Shown: piece by piece, positions 22,236 through 34,759 of the stretch
Layout: every line of letters starts with the position of its first letter
Numbering within the stretch: position 1 is the first letter of the stretch
Notes under the pieces: generated by a model
Told to the model about the DNA's origin: nothing
Database searches by the model: none
What the model saw: only the letters and a program-made list of their open reading frames with translations
Assembly (NCBI GenBank): GCA_026413225.1
Contig: CM048552.1
Span: 57,923,001 to 57,987,000 of the forward strand
Source: Otis tarda
Lineage: Eukaryota > Chordata > Aves > Otidiformes > Otididae
Direction: 5' to 3'
Length of the DNA: 64,000 nt
Program-made: the position numbers and the translations under genes

Positions 22236-25200
22236 GTAAGAGTCTGATTGCAGTAAATGTGTGTGCGTGCGTCTCTGTACACTTATGGATATTTTGTCCG
22301 ACAGCTTCCTAACTGTCTTGTTATGGAGTGGAAATTGTTTTGTTCTATTGTGGAATGCTTGTGGAGATATATGTGGTAAATTGAATGTTTTTTCTGGCCT
22401 CCAGCAGTATGTGGCAACATGCCTGGTAAGGGGTTAAACATGATCCACATTACCAACGGCTCAGGAAATTCTTTATTCTTAAAAACATTGTAACTTAAAA
22501 TCCATGTCCTAAGCTCTCACTGTATTTCCTCAGCGTTAATGAATGTAGATGTTCAGTGCCAGTGTATGCTTGGCCCTGTTTTATACTTATTGCTGTAATT
22601 CTATCGTCTGGGGAGCAAAACAACACTGAGTTTTTGTGAGAGTTTGCTTTGCTGGTAGAGTAGGGAATGAGACGTCCCTTTGGGTTGTTTCTAGTATCTG
22701 TGAACTTGTCTTGCCTTCCTTTCAAGTCCTGCAGGGCCCCTGCCCCTTGCTCTTATTCAGGATGTCCTCCTTCTACAGCAGTAAAAATTGTACTATTCAG
22801 TGCATTGCATCTGTAAGCATTCTCTTGCTTCCTAGCAGAAGACAGAGAAATCCCAGTTGATGAATTTGTGCGATGGAAGGAGGAGATGCTTTGGAACAAA
22901 TGAAATTTAATGGGTTGTAAGATACAACCGTCACACATTAAATCTCCATTCTTAGAGTGGTGTTTTTTTTTGTGTTCTGCAGTGCTGCTGCAGAGCAGAA
23001 TATGAACCAGTGTAACAGGAAATTAATATGCACGGAAAATCAATAATGCAGCACGTTTCAGTAATGAGCAAATAACAAAACAAAAAAATAAAATTCTATA
23101 GTGCTCTCAGGTACTGCTATATAAAGAAAGTAATTTTCATCATATCTTGATGAGGCCTGGGTATGTGTAGCAACAGCTTTATAGCAGATGTTTTTATGAA
23201 GGAAGTGCAGCATAGTGCAGCCTCAGCAATTGTAGAGCTTGAATCTTTGGTGGTTGTAACATGTGAATGAATTTCCATATAGGAGGAAATTATTCAGAAT
23301 GTCTACTGGGATATATTAAACTGTTAACCAGCACAAATAAATATTACTTGCTGGGATGCTGTGGGAGTTCTGTTATTGCACTAGCCAGGCTAAGTAAGGT
23401 ATACTAGCTTGAGAGGCAGAGCCCTCCAGATCCTTAAAGCAGTTCATATCTGCTTTCCACTTTTCCTTTCTGGTGGCACCCTCTGCACCGTATTTTGCAC
23501 TTCGCTGTACCCATTTAGGGGTGTTCTCGCATCTTCTTGGTGTTTCATTTTGGTGACTGCTTCATTTTGGTATGTCCTGCTTCACAGGTTTCCTCTTCCT
23601 CATCCCTTAATAACTCTTCTGATTTGAAAGTCCAGAGCTGCTATTGCTGGCAGGTCACCAGATAGCAGAGGTGGGGCACGGGCGTGAAATGAGAATTACA
23701 GCCTGGGCAGCCCTGGAGGGGTCTGGGTGAGCACAGCAACAGCTGTATATTAGCCAGTGTGCATAGGTATTTTGGATGGCAAATAGCTTTAATAGATATT
23801 CCTTCCTGGACGAACAGCTTCATTTTAACTCGAGTGTTTTCATTTTAACAAAAACTTGTGAAAATCCTTTTTGACTGGTGTGGTTGTTTTTTTTCTTCTG
23901 CTCTCAGTAACATCTTGGTCTGTGGTAAGTGTTTGTCCTTCTGTCTTGCTTTTGGCCCTGAAGCAGCTTAAATTGAGGCCTGGTTTTCACTAATGAGGTT
24001 TCAAGGCTTTTAGTTAATCCGATTGGGAGCCTCTGACATGATAGCAGCAGAGAAAGAAGTCCTCTGTTGCTACAGGCTGGGGCTGGTGTGGGAGAGATGG
24101 CAATGGCTGATCCATCACCTGCCTTTCTGCGCTGGGAAAGGAGGAAGGAAGTGGTGTGGGAACATGTGTAGTGATCCTGACCCTGTAACAAAGTAATTAT
24201 GAGATTCAGGAGCAATTGTGTCAAATTTCCTCAGATTAGGAGCTGGGTTTGAGCTGGTAAGTCTCTGTATCTTGCTCTTTTCTATTCCAGTTCTTTATTG
24301 TAAATACTTGTACTGTGCTTTTTACCGTGATGTTTTCCTTACAGAAGTAGCAAAGCAAGCTTTATTTTTAGGGCATCTTGTTGTGTGACCACAGTAGTCC
24401 TGCTAGAAATTCTGTGGATGTAACTTGCCTGTTCTTTCACCTTATGTAGCATCCTACTCCTTCATCTGTTTGTATGTCCTTTTTGCTCCTTCAGGCTCTA
24501 AATGCCATTAATTGCTGGCTGCAAACCTTTCACTGTGCTGTTTTTACACCCTCTAGTGGTTAAATCATAGCCAGATGTTCCAGATTATTGTAGTTTTTCC
24601 TCCTTCCAGTTGAAATGTATGATTGATTTGAGTCCTCACTCTGGCCATTTGGAAATGCTTAGGTCTACAGTATGAAATTTATTTCTGTATCCTTTCCCAA
24701 ATATTTAAGCGTTCAGTCATCCTCACGTATAGGCAGCAGTGCTGAGGCAAATGAGATGGGTTCGTGTTGAGGCTGTTTCTCTCTTAATTCTTGTGTTGTG
24801 TGATTGCTTTCTGATAACCCAGAGTTTTGGATTGTTGTGCAGCCCCCCTGTTCCTCACCTCTCCTGCCAGAGCATTGGCTTACTGGACTTTTTGTGGTCA
24901 TAGGGCCCAAGGAGCATGTGTGCCAAATCATTATGGTGTGAGCTTTCAGTTCCTGAAGTGTCGCACTACGAGCGCTACATTACTGCTGTAAGCTGGAGAG
25001 CTCTCTGGGACTGTTCTCAAGAACTGAAGGTTTCCTCTCTGGATATTTAATGCACATAGAGGAGTAGCAGAATGCCCCTCCTTTTCCCCAGAGCCAGGCT
25101 GATGGCAGGAATGAAGCCCTCAGGAAAGGGAAAATATGGGAAGTGTTAGTGTAACGTTGTTAACAAGAAGAGAACCAAGTATTTTGCTGAGGAGAGCTTA

Positions 25201-28200
25201 TTCCCTGGGGACTATTTAGTTCTTTATCCCTCTGTTGGGCCTGCCAACAAAATGGTGTTTCTTTTTTTGTAATACAAGCGCCTGCCTAAAATGCAGTGAA
25301 CCAAGACTTCCTTGCTTCATTTCCCAAGCTGTGACAAACAACTCTGAGGTACTATGAGTTGGTCTCAACATGGAAAATGACTGGTACAGCTATACCGATA
25401 TAACTTTTACATATAGGCAAACTCATCAAGAATAAATACTCTGCTTCCAGAAGGCTATTCCATGCTAACTGTGCCATTTTATATATAGCCAAGGCCTATG
25501 TCATATTGCTCTAGTGCTTTTTATGTCCAAGTGTATTAGACATGCTATCTGAAATTTGTTCTGAGTAGTGAATACTGGCACTTCTGTGGCAGAATTTGGC
25601 AGCTGAACAGAATAATTTTGTTCCCCAACAGGAAGCAAAATGAGCAAGTACACCTTGTTTAGCTGCCACTGAAGGGAAGAGAGAGTTTATGGAAGCAGGA
25701 GGTAATTGTGCACACCAGAACTGGGTCAGGATGTTAGAGCTATTACACCTCTTCTGTTAGGGAAAGTGATCCTCAGCTATCACAATGGGTTAGGATGTTG
25801 GTTTGAAGCCTCTTTTAAAAGCTTGTCCTTCAGGGAGTACAATTCTTAAATCAAACTAGGCCATTGGCTCGGTGCTAATGTGGTGGAAACCTTGTTACCT
25901 GTCACAAGTGACTCTTCTTTCAACAGCTTAATGTCGGTGGCTGGTTTTCCATATCTGAGCGCTCACCAGGCCTGACCTGTTGTTCTCATGTATGTAGATG
26001 AGACTGCAGCCCAACATAGTGTGGGTGCCCGTAGCAACTGCTAGGAACAGCTTTATCACTATCTCTTCGGTTTGAGTTCAAGCTTAAGGTGAAATGCTGT
26101 TAAATCATCTCCAATTGTCAGCCTGTTCCCCTGGGTCTTTACTCACTTGCTGCTTTGGAGTATCTGTTGGGGCATTGTAGGCAGCAGCAGGCTGTGTGCT
26201 CTCCCCTCCTTGGGGCTGTGAGCTGGTCTGGGTGAATGGGAGCAGTGGCAGTCTGTGAGAACAGGAAGCCTCTCCTGTTGCTTTTTTTCCCGTTTGTTTT
26301 CTTTGCCCAGTCCCCCTGATGTGGGGAGTTCAGCAAGGAAGCCCTTCATCCTAAGATGTGAAGGGTGTGCGTGAGCTCCCATGGGGAGGCAGGACAGCAG
26401 ATCACTGGGCTTCTCATAGGAGCTGGCTGCACAGAGGCATCGCTGCTCTTGTTGGTGGCTGCTCCTGTTGGTGGTCTCTCTGCAGCGAGCAGCGGGGATC
26501 TCAGCAGAGAGTTCAGAGGTGGAAACATCTGTCGTCTTGTCTGTGTGGTCTGAGGCTCCTTCACCTATCTTCCTGATCTCCATCATGGGGTTGAAGCGTG
26601 AATTTGGGGATATTGCCACAACTTGATTAGCAGCGGAGTGGTTCAGTATGGATTAGAATATCCATAGAAATATCTTGGTTTAGTATTGACAGACGGAAAT
26701 GCTCTTGTCGTAAAACAAATTAAAAAATGACCTTCTGGAGGAAAATGGTTTGGCCATTTGTTTGTTTTTGTTTGGACCATGATAGCACCAGCCACAGTCT
26801 CTCTAGTGCACTGCTTAGTCTTGGAACAAAGACTCCCTGTCTCAAAAGTTTAAATCTCTAAGTAGTGTTCCTGAAGAGCATTTTGATTTTTAATTTGTTT
26901 TCCTGCTTGTAACTGATCATGAAAATAAACTCTCTAGCGTGTATGCTAACTGGCTTGGTGACTGGTGAGATTGGGGCAGTGGAAGTGTTAAGTTATTCAG
27001 GAGCTAGAAAGGAGGTTTGTTTGTGGGTTTTTGGTTTATTTATTGCTTACACTTTTGGGTTGAATAGAGCATATTTTAATACAAAGGCTTAAACTGAGAG
27101 GCAGGGAGAGGGAGAAGGGCCTCAAATAGAGTTTTAATACCTTACTCCTTGAGGGAATAGCCAGGACAGGAAGCGTCTGAGGTCCTCTGTGTAAAATGGA
27201 GAAGACCAGGCTTGGTGTTCCTGATTCTTCTGATGAGTCCCTCTTTGCTTGAAAGCAAACAACCCAAAATTTGAGATGGGACCAAGCTAATGAGGGGAAG
27301 CTGTTCTAAACATCTTCCTTATGTTTAAAATGAGGTGAAGTAGGGCTAAGACTGCCAAATCTACTGCTTCCTGGCTTCCACAGCCTCTCTTCAGGCAAGC
27401 AGTGAAATATGTCCTCTCTGTACTAGACAAGACCAAAGGGATGTTCTGTAACTGACATAACTGCAATGTCCCGTAGGAAATAACAAGCTTCACTTCAGAG
27501 AATGTGGTCTCGGCAAAAATGTCCGACATATTCAGGAGGCGGGAAGCATCTGTGAGGCAGTTACACGCAGGGGGGTTCAAGGGTGTGTAGTGGGATAGCT
27601 GCTGGGGGGGGTTACCATTTAGCACCGAAGCTGTGAAGGATGTGGGACAATTAAAATGTGTTATGGAAAGGCATTTAACACTGCAGAAGGGGAGGAGTTT
27701 GAGAAATCCTTTACTGGATTGCATCCGACACTAACTCTCTGCACATTCAGAAGGTAAAAAGGTGTTGACAGAGCGGAGAGAGTTAGGTTAAAAGCAATGT
27801 AAATCATGATATCTGAGAAGGAACATACAGAGCAGTGTTTAGCTAAAAATTGAAGGAGGAGTTGGCTACAGACTGAACTTCAGACAATCTAGGATGAGTT
27901 GGAAGAGGAAAGATAAGATGCACCGAGACTAATCTACTAATACTTCTCCCCTGAATCCAGAACTGTCTTGGGAAGACACTTGGTTGATCACTTGAAGCCC
28001 AGAGGAGCGGTTCCTTGTTTTCTCAAGCCCAAACTACATCCCTAAGAAGCTGCAGGAAAGATTCAGGAATTGGCACCGGAAAAATTTGTAACGCATACAT
28101 CAGTAAATATTGAGCCTGCTATAAACCTGCTTTCTGAAATTTCACTCTGAACCAAGTTGCTGTGCTTATATTGGCCACATTCCCCCAAATATCTCCTGAC

Positions 28201-29569
28201 TTTTCTGTTTAGCTAATTTCCTACCATCAAACCCCTTAAATAATATAGGAAGCACAATGTCTTGCAGTTGACACAAGGCTTGCAAACAGATCACTCTGGC
28301 CGTGTATTTATTTCTCTTTTCCCTCACATCTGTTGCCTTTCTAGCCTCTCTGAATACAAGGCGGGGAATCCTTTCCTTACAGGACCTTAAGACCTTTCAT
28401 AAACACCTTTGGCGAGCTCCATACCAATGTGTGCCTTGCTGTTACTCAATAACAAGAGACAAAAAATGACCACGTGGAGAAAAGTTGTATGAGGAAAAAG
28501 TAGTTAAGGCGTGCATCTCATTCAGATATGTGGGAAGACTTCCTGACCGATAAGCTCCTTCAGTTCTCTAGAGACCTTCTCAAGGGAAGTAACGATTACC
28601 TTGCTGATGAATAGTCAGGCCAAAGCTCTGGGATTGTAAGGCATTGGCAGGAAATGGGCTGGGTGATGTAATACAAATTCCTTTCATGTTTGAGTGCTCT
28701 GATTCGAGCAATTTTTCATCTCTGCTTGGGGTTAAAGAGAGGAGATGTGAGTCATCCTTCTTGGGAGAGGACCAGGGGACTACTTTTTCTCCTGCAATGT
28801 ACTTTTTGACCGTTGAAGCGTTACCCGATGTCAGCAAGAGTCTTGGAGACTCCCAAGCCCCTCAGTTATTTTGGCAAGAGGGACAGCATCTTGTTTAGAT
28901 TTCCCCTCCTGAAATTATAGGAGTTCTAGAGAGTGTGGCATGTCTGTAAAATGATCGGTTAGAGGACCAAAACCAAATGGTGTAGAGAAAACAGCCTGTT
29001 GATGGATATTGTATCCCATCAAGGACATGAAAGCGGCTCGTCTGGGTCAGACAGAAGGTCTCTGCCTTCCAGTGTTCTGGCTTTGACAGTCTCTAATGGC
29101 AAGCACAGGGAGCAGTGCCAAGATTTGGTGATATTTCCCCTTTTCCGTACTCTTGAAGCAAACCCCTGGCTTTCTTTTTCCCTTCAAAGTCACCTGTGAT
29201 AGATTCTCTTTATTGAATTTGTCGAAATGGTTTTTGAGCTCGTCTAAATCTGGCATCCGCTACATCCCGTGGCAACAAGTCCCCTGCTTTAGGTATGTTT
29301 TATGGGGAAAAAAATCCTTCTGTGCACAGCTAACTTGAAACTGAAGTGGTTTTAAAGGTCTCAGGTGAGGGGGGCTTGGGGTCCTCACCATTGCTGCATG
29401 AGCGAGGGTTTTAATCTTAACTGGAAAAAAAGCAAGAAAACCAAACTAACAAAAAAAAAAACCCCAAAACTAGAAGAAAATGTAAGTAGTTTGTGTGCAT
29501 TTAGTGTCTTTTTTTTTTTTTTCCTGAAGGACTGTAATAACTTCGCAAAGGTTATTTCTAGACAGGGGT
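22236..29569. other. Non-coding stretch, probably intronic
   Basis: No gene is supported. On the minus strand a 158-codon frame (26143-26619) ends next to a GTGAGT donor-like motif but has no matching acceptor. A weak 63-nt exon-like piece lies at 25927-25989. Sequence at 27.9-28.5 kb differs in feel from its surroundings, with fewer poly-T runs, and may be an unrecognised old repeat; I cannot identify it. Confidence 0.45.
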
Positions 29570-29719
29570 AAGTGCACGCGTGTGCTGCTGGGGGGCACGC
29601 CGGGCTTTTGAAAGGCGCTGCTGCAGCGTGGTGGCGAGTTCAGCCCCTAGGTTTTGGCCTTCGCGTCTTGCCCTGGCGCACCCGGGAGAGCTCGGAGAGG
29701 AGGAGGAGGAGGGTGCGGG
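29570..29719 (+). other. Candidate non-coding first exon in the CpG island
   Basis: The sequence up to 29719 is followed by GTAAGTGTTT, an excellent 5' splice site. The exon would end in a purine-rich GGA repeat. No ATG in a useful frame lies before the donor; the apparent open frames here start at GTG or TTG, so it would be 5' untranslated. The left boundary is a guess because transcription starts in CpG islands are dispersed. A T/C-rich tract ending CCCCCGGCAG, with a possible 3' splice site after 29896, lies 177 nt downstream, so a very short intron to 29897 is possible as well as splicing to a distant exon. Confidence 0.4.
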
Positions 29720-29960
29720 GTAAGTGTTTCTGTCGGGGAGCCGCCCGGGGGCCGAGGCAGGGCCGGCTCTGGCGGCGGGCTGCCAGGAGGGGGCAGCCGG
29801 CTCACGGCCAGCGCTCGCCGCCCCGCCCGCCCGCCCGGCGCTGGGGCCCGGCCCGGGGCAGCCTCTTCTCTTTCCTGTCCCCTTGTCCCCCGGCAGGAGC
29901 TTCTGGTCGTCGCCGGAGGAAGAGAAGGGCTAAAGCCGTAGGGAGAGAGGAGGATGAAGG
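29570..29960 (+). promoter_or_regulatory. CpG island, probable promoter
   Basis: About 35 CpGs occur in 360 bases by hand count (29581-29940), in sequence that is roughly 70 percent GC between AT-richer flanks. It contains GC boxes (CCCCGCCC and repeats near 29821-29838) of the type bound by Sp1/KLF factors, and no TATA box that I can see. Such islands usually mark transcription starts in vertebrates. A strong + strand donor (GGGGTAAGTG at 29717-29726) inside the island suggests rightward transcription. A second, antisense start is possible but no minus-strand donor stands out. Confidence 0.65.
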
Positions 29961-30532
29961 TTCGGCCTCTTGCGCCCCATTTTGGGGATGACTTCTCCTA
30001 AATTTGGAGGGCAGCCATCCTCGACAAGGGACAGTTTTGTGTAAAGGAGGTGTCACTGCCCAAACCCAGTGTGGGGAGGGCGAGACAGGCCCTGTCACCC
30101 TTCCATGGGACCTACCAAGGGATTTGGTTCTCCCAAGAGGCACAGAGGAGAAGGTTTTTGTAATGAGAGTCTATGCTCTTGTTCCAAAATGTCTCAGGGA
30201 TAAGCAGAGGGGAAATGCAGGAGGGATGTTTGATGGGGCAGTGCTGGCAATAGAGTTGCTTTTAGAGGAGACCCTGAGCAGGCAATCTCTGACACTTCCC
30301 CGACTTAAGCAGGCTCCTGGCCCCAGCTCCTTTTATCAAAATGTGCTGCACAGCATTGCCTCTGCTTAGAGAGGAGGGCAAGATGGACGCACGCTTACGG
30401 TGAGGGTTCAGGGATGTCCTCCTTCAGGCCCACAGAGGCTGTGCTGGAGTGATCTGCAGTGTGTGCTCTGCATATCGTGAAATCGCACAGCTTTCAAGTG
30501 AATGAAGGGAGTGTGTGTGTGAATAAATATTC

Positions 30533-30556
30533 TTTTTTTTTTTTTTTTTTTTTTTT
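30533..30556. repeat. Poly-T run of about 24
   Basis: An uninterrupted T run lies immediately left of the ancient CR1 copy. It is simple sequence. On the opposite strand it would read as a poly(A) tail, but no transposon in that orientation is visible beside it. Confidence 0.8.
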
Positions 30557-30589
30557 AAAGGAATGCTAGAGATCCCAAGAAATATAACC

Positions 30590-31738
30590 GGTCAGTGTAG
30601 TTGCAGAACCTGGAACGATGCTGAAAGAGGTCAGGTGTTTACAGTCAGATGCTTTACTAAAGGAAATTAAGGCAACGACAGACATACATTGCTAATTGTT
30701 AAGGACCAATCATGTCAGATCAATTTAATTTTCTCCTTTGGCACAGCAGCAGGCCTGGCAGATGGAGGAGGCTACTGGCTTTGGACCTAGTCCTGCATGA
30801 CCTTTCCATAAACTAGGCAAATGAAAGGTGAAATTAAGAAAGGGCTGAGCACCTCATTGGAAAACTGTATTTAAAGTAATGATGTAATGATTTTTCTCTG
30901 TGTGTAACATGATCTGCCCTGGCTGCTCTGCTATTTTGTACTGTTCATCAAACATCAGGGTAATGAAATAGTGACTGAATATATGTATGTGGAAGGGCTG
31001 GCAGCTTTTGGAAGATAGGATTAGACATCAGAAAGATCACAGTAAATTGCAGAAATGGCCTGAAATCCGGCAATGTGAAATTAAACAAAACCAAGCTGTA
31101 TTAACAAAAGGAACTGTATATGCAATGTAAAATGGAGAATAGCTGGCTAAGGAGTAGTACCGAAGGAGAGGTCTGGGGTAATAGGAGATAACAAGCTGAG
31201 TATGTGGTGCTGTTTTTTGTGATCTTGAAAACCTGGAATGTATTTCCAAGTGTGTCAAGTAATTGCAGAAGGTAGTTATTCCTTGGAGCTCAGCACAGTG
31301 AGTGGAGCACTGTACCTAGTTTTATGCACTTCAGGAAAGATATAGACAGAATCTGGAAAAGGGCCAGCGAACAATAAGAAAAGGAGACTTGGAGAGCCTG
31401 ACATAGTAGGAAGATATTGAGCTTGTTCCTTCTGTAAAAAAAGAAACAGAAAAATATGCAGGATGAGGATTGATTATTTACTGTGTCCACTGAAGGCAGC
31501 TTAATTTGCATCAAGGGAGGCTTAAATTGCATGTTATGGGGTAAACCAACATTTTCTGATTCAGTGTAGTGAAGCACTGGAACGGTAATTTAGGGGATCA
31601 GAGTTCCTGTTTCTGGGAGTCTGTAATAAGAAGTTAGGCAATTCCTGATGGATGTTTGTCTAAACATGCTCTGTGCTGCCTCTGAGCATGAAGGACTTCT
31701 TGTTTCCCATGCCCTGTACTTGTGTTATTCTGTGACAG
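30590..31738 (+). mobile_element. Ancient degraded CR1-type LINE, sense orientation
   Basis: Several segments follow the order of old CR1 elements shared by birds, crocodiles and turtles. A reverse-transcriptase-region part, containing GGACCAATCATGTCAGATCA and GTCCTGCATGACCTTTCCATA, lies near 30700-30815. A GAAAGATATAGACAGAATCTGGAAAA part lies near 31335. A 3' part near 31515-31660 includes GTGAAGCACTGGAACGGTAA, and it ends near 31738 with a decayed ATTCTGTGA-like tail. Reading frames are broken by many stops and indels, so no functional ORF2 remains. Boundaries are approximate. It was recognised from memory of the repeat family rather than an alignment. Confidence 0.65.
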
Positions 31739-32149
31739 TCAAAAGCTAGTTATTACCATCTACATAATTCTACAGCCATATGACTGCTGTTGTCTTGGGC
31801 CTTTTTCTCTTTTTTTTGGTGTGTCTAAATGGTAAGATAGGATACTCCCCTGCTCCTGTATGATCTTAAAAGTGCCACAGATCCTTTCTTTGTGACAGCT
31901 GCCTCATAGCTCTCTTTCTTCCTGAGCTTGCTTATTACTCAAAGGGTGCAGAGTGTTCAGCATCTCTGAGTCAATCCTTCCCTCTGTCTCACAGTAATAA
32001 CATGTATCATGTATGAACCTTGGACCTGTTTGATATCTTGATTTCCCTTTAAGCTCTCTGGCCAGATCTCCATTTCAACTGTGTTTACAGGAAATATTTA
32101 TTTATTTATTAAAATTAACATAAAAACCACCTCCTTGCTATCCTACCCG

Positions 32150-32375
32150 CAACTCCTCTTGCATGAAGAGAATTCAGCAGGAGCATTTCCTCACTGAGCA
32201 GAGAGCGTGCTTCTGCCTGCTTGCGGTTGTGATCTGCTGTGGGAGGGCAGCCTGCGTGCGTTACACCGCGGACAGTAACTGCTTCACCGCGCCGCTCGTG
32301 CTGTGCTGACCGCTTCAGCAGGACCCCGAGTAAATGAATGGGATCGCTTTCTGTTCTGCTGACTTCTCCTGCATG
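32150..32375 (+). other. Weak candidate alternative first exon ending at a GTGAGT donor
   Basis: A CpG-enriched patch (about 32251-32312) precedes an ATG at 32334 that opens 14 codons (MNGIAFCSADFSCM), followed directly by GTGAGTGAGC, a good donor, in phase 0. An in-frame TAA abuts the ATG on its left, so the frame would have to start there. The ATG context is poor (T at -3). No TATA box or other promoter element is convincing. Chance is a serious alternative. Confidence 0.18.
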
Positions 32376-33210
32376 GTGAGTGAGCAGCTCTGCATTGGCT
32401 GGGGAAGGATACTGCGTGCAAGCAGACTACCTCTGCAAGCTACGCAGATGCTCCCGAGAATAGCTGGTAGGTAGAATATGGTTTCATTCTTCTCAGTATT
32501 AAGGGAGAGGTATTTCCAGCGTAGCATAATGTTGCTTGGAGCAGGCATTTGCCAGATGGTTTCAGCTCCCCCGAGGCTTTGGGATGTGAAAGGGAAAAGG
32601 CCAGGAACACACTTTTGATTCATTCCATTAGTAGATTAATCGGCACTGTCCTGGCTTAATAAGTCTCTTAGATTTCCCAGTGGAAATGGGACATGTAATT
32701 CTGCCCAGGTCACGCTCTGCACACCTGTGTTGAAGCTTTCACAGCAAGAAGCTATGCTGCTGCCGGCAACATCTGCAAAACAAGACTTTGGGCTGGGGGC
32801 AGTTTTTTTTGGTGAGGGGAGACGTGAGAAAATCTTTTAGTAAGTCCTGTTAAATAATGCTAGTCGGAGCAAGATGACTTGTGAGAACATGCTTAAATTC
32901 TTCTGTCATTTTGGTGAGGGAGGTATTTAAAAATCTTGCAGTGGTAACTTGATGTTATGAAGCTTTTTTTTCCCCCCTCCATTCTGTATTAATTGCCAGC
33001 TAGATTGTGTTTTCCAGGAAGTCTGTGATGAGAGGACAAGGGTGCTTTTCCTGACAAAGGTCAGAGGCTGCTGTATCAAGAGGCTGGTGATAAAATGAAG
33101 AGAACTGTGTCACTGATTTTAGCTGAAAACCTGAGCAGATGCTGTGCTGCTATTTACTTGGGGGGGGGTATCTCCCCATGACCTGCCTCTTCCTGCCTCT
33201 CTTTCCACAG

Positions 33211-33225
33211 GCCTACCAATTGTTG
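33211..33225 (+). CDS. Possible 15-nt microexon
   Basis: A long pyrimidine tract (about 33182-33208) ending CCACAG is followed after only 15 nt (GCCTACCAATTGTTG) by GTGAGTGG, a strong donor. A possible branch point (CATGAC) lies about 30 nt upstream. Fifteen is a multiple of three and, read in phase 0, encodes AYQLL. Neuronal microexons have this layout: very short, strong acceptor, length divisible by three. With no flanking exons in view the frame and reality of the exon are unproven. Confidence 0.22.
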
Positions 33226-34729
33226 GTGAGTGGATTTAGTTGCTGCTGCCACCCACACAGGAGAAGGTTTGTAGCTCTTGGCAATTCTAGCAGGGATCTG
33301 CGTTTTTAACTCTTTTGGTGCCTGTGGATTGTGATGAGCTGTGCTCTGATGTCAGGAAGCGCTTAGCTGTGCTTGCTGTTAGGCCTAGTAAAGGTTTACT
33401 GGGAGGCTTGTATCTGATGAAACCTGCTGAAATTCCTTCATAGTTGGATTTTAATGACAACAGATTTCAGGTACTAACACATCTTCCTCGCCTTTTCTGG
33501 TCCATTGTTCCCTGATACACCTGGAGAGCATGGGCTTCTCCTCCTTACATGTCAAGAGAACAGCAGTGGCTAATGTTGGCAACAGTTTGATCATCATCTT
33601 GAATTCTGGGGCACCTGTCACCCTGGCTACTTGCCATGGTCTCCCTAAGCTAAAACAGTGCTCCTCAATTCCAAGTGCTTGGAGAACATCTTGTTTTCCA
33701 GCCATTTATGGCAGCTAGCTCCAATCCTTTGCAGGGTCTGGAGTAAGACTGACAGGGGCCAAAGGAGTAAATGTCATGAGACTCCAGAGCTTTCTATTGA
33801 AAGCTGAGAGAGAGATATTTTACATCCCGTGGTATATGTAGCCAGATTTAGGCTCTTTGGTATTTCCAGTAGAATGGCATTTCAGAACTGGGAGCTGAAC
33901 TCTGACAGCAGTGTTGTCCCCAGTTGCTGCCAACTTCACCCCAGACAGAGAACTGCTGTATTTCTTGAGCAGCTGCTGCTGTGGAGCAGAGCATGGGAGG
34001 AGTGCTAGTCTCTGAAATAATTTTAAATATACTGGCACAATAGACAGATAGAGCCAGCCCTCTGAATTTCACTTAAGAATTAATCTAATCACTGCCTAAT
34101 ACATTCTTACTAGTCTATCCTACCTAAAGGGCAAAGTTAACTATGTTAAGCACAATTTGGAGCATTTCATTTCCTTCAGACATAGAATTAGGATACAGCT
34201 GGCTATCCATGTACATATTTCGAGGTTTCTGGGCGTCTCTAATCCGGTTTGTAGTGACATTAGCATTAGATAACCATAGCGAGGCCTTTATCTGAAAGGA
34301 AACATGCGTTCTTCAGGTCACACAAGGATGAAAAAAGATTGTTCTTGTCACTGTTGCTTTCTGGGAATTTGGGAATGGCGAGGAATATTGTATATTGAGT
34401 TGCTTGTTGCTTTGTTATCAAACTGAGTAGCTTCTCTAGCAGGGACAGTAGTTGTCAGACAGTATGGCTACACTTCAAAGCTTAAATTTGGATTAAGGTA
34501 AGAATGTATTGCGTAGAACCTCAGGCACAATAACTGCACATGTTGAGTGGCCATAGTTCATATTCTTCATCTCATCTAAACTGCATGTGAGGGAGCTCTA
34601 CTCGTTCAATTTGTCTGTCTTAGAAAGGGATTGGAACAGTAAGGAAGTTGCAATCAATTTCTGATGGAAGTCTAATTTTGCCAGAATTTGATCAGAAAAG
34701 GCATCAGAATGGAATTTACAGTAATGTAA

Positions 34730-34757
34730 ATTTTTATTTTATTTTATTTTATTTTTT
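34730..34757. repeat. ATTTT pentanucleotide microsatellite
   Basis: About five copies of ATTTT stand in tandem, ending in a short T run. Such repeats are common and length-variable in vertebrate introns. Confidence 0.8.
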
Positions 34758-34759
34758 AG

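Noticed and set aside
23908-23924. 17-nt piece between TCTGCTCTCAG and GTAAGTG, microexon-like
   Set aside because: Not a multiple of three, and it begins with TAA in one frame; a single strong donor after a T-rich tract is expected by chance.
25927-25989. 63-nt open piece between TTCTTTCAACAG and GTATGT
   Set aside because: The pyrimidine tract is short, the donor is mediocre and the peptide (LNVGGWFSISERSPG...) has no recognisable feature.
29572-30143. Several overlapping long frames on both strands of the CpG island
   Set aside because: GC-rich sequence lacks stop codons by chance; the + frames begin at GTG or TTG rather than ATG within the putative exon and no family pattern appears.
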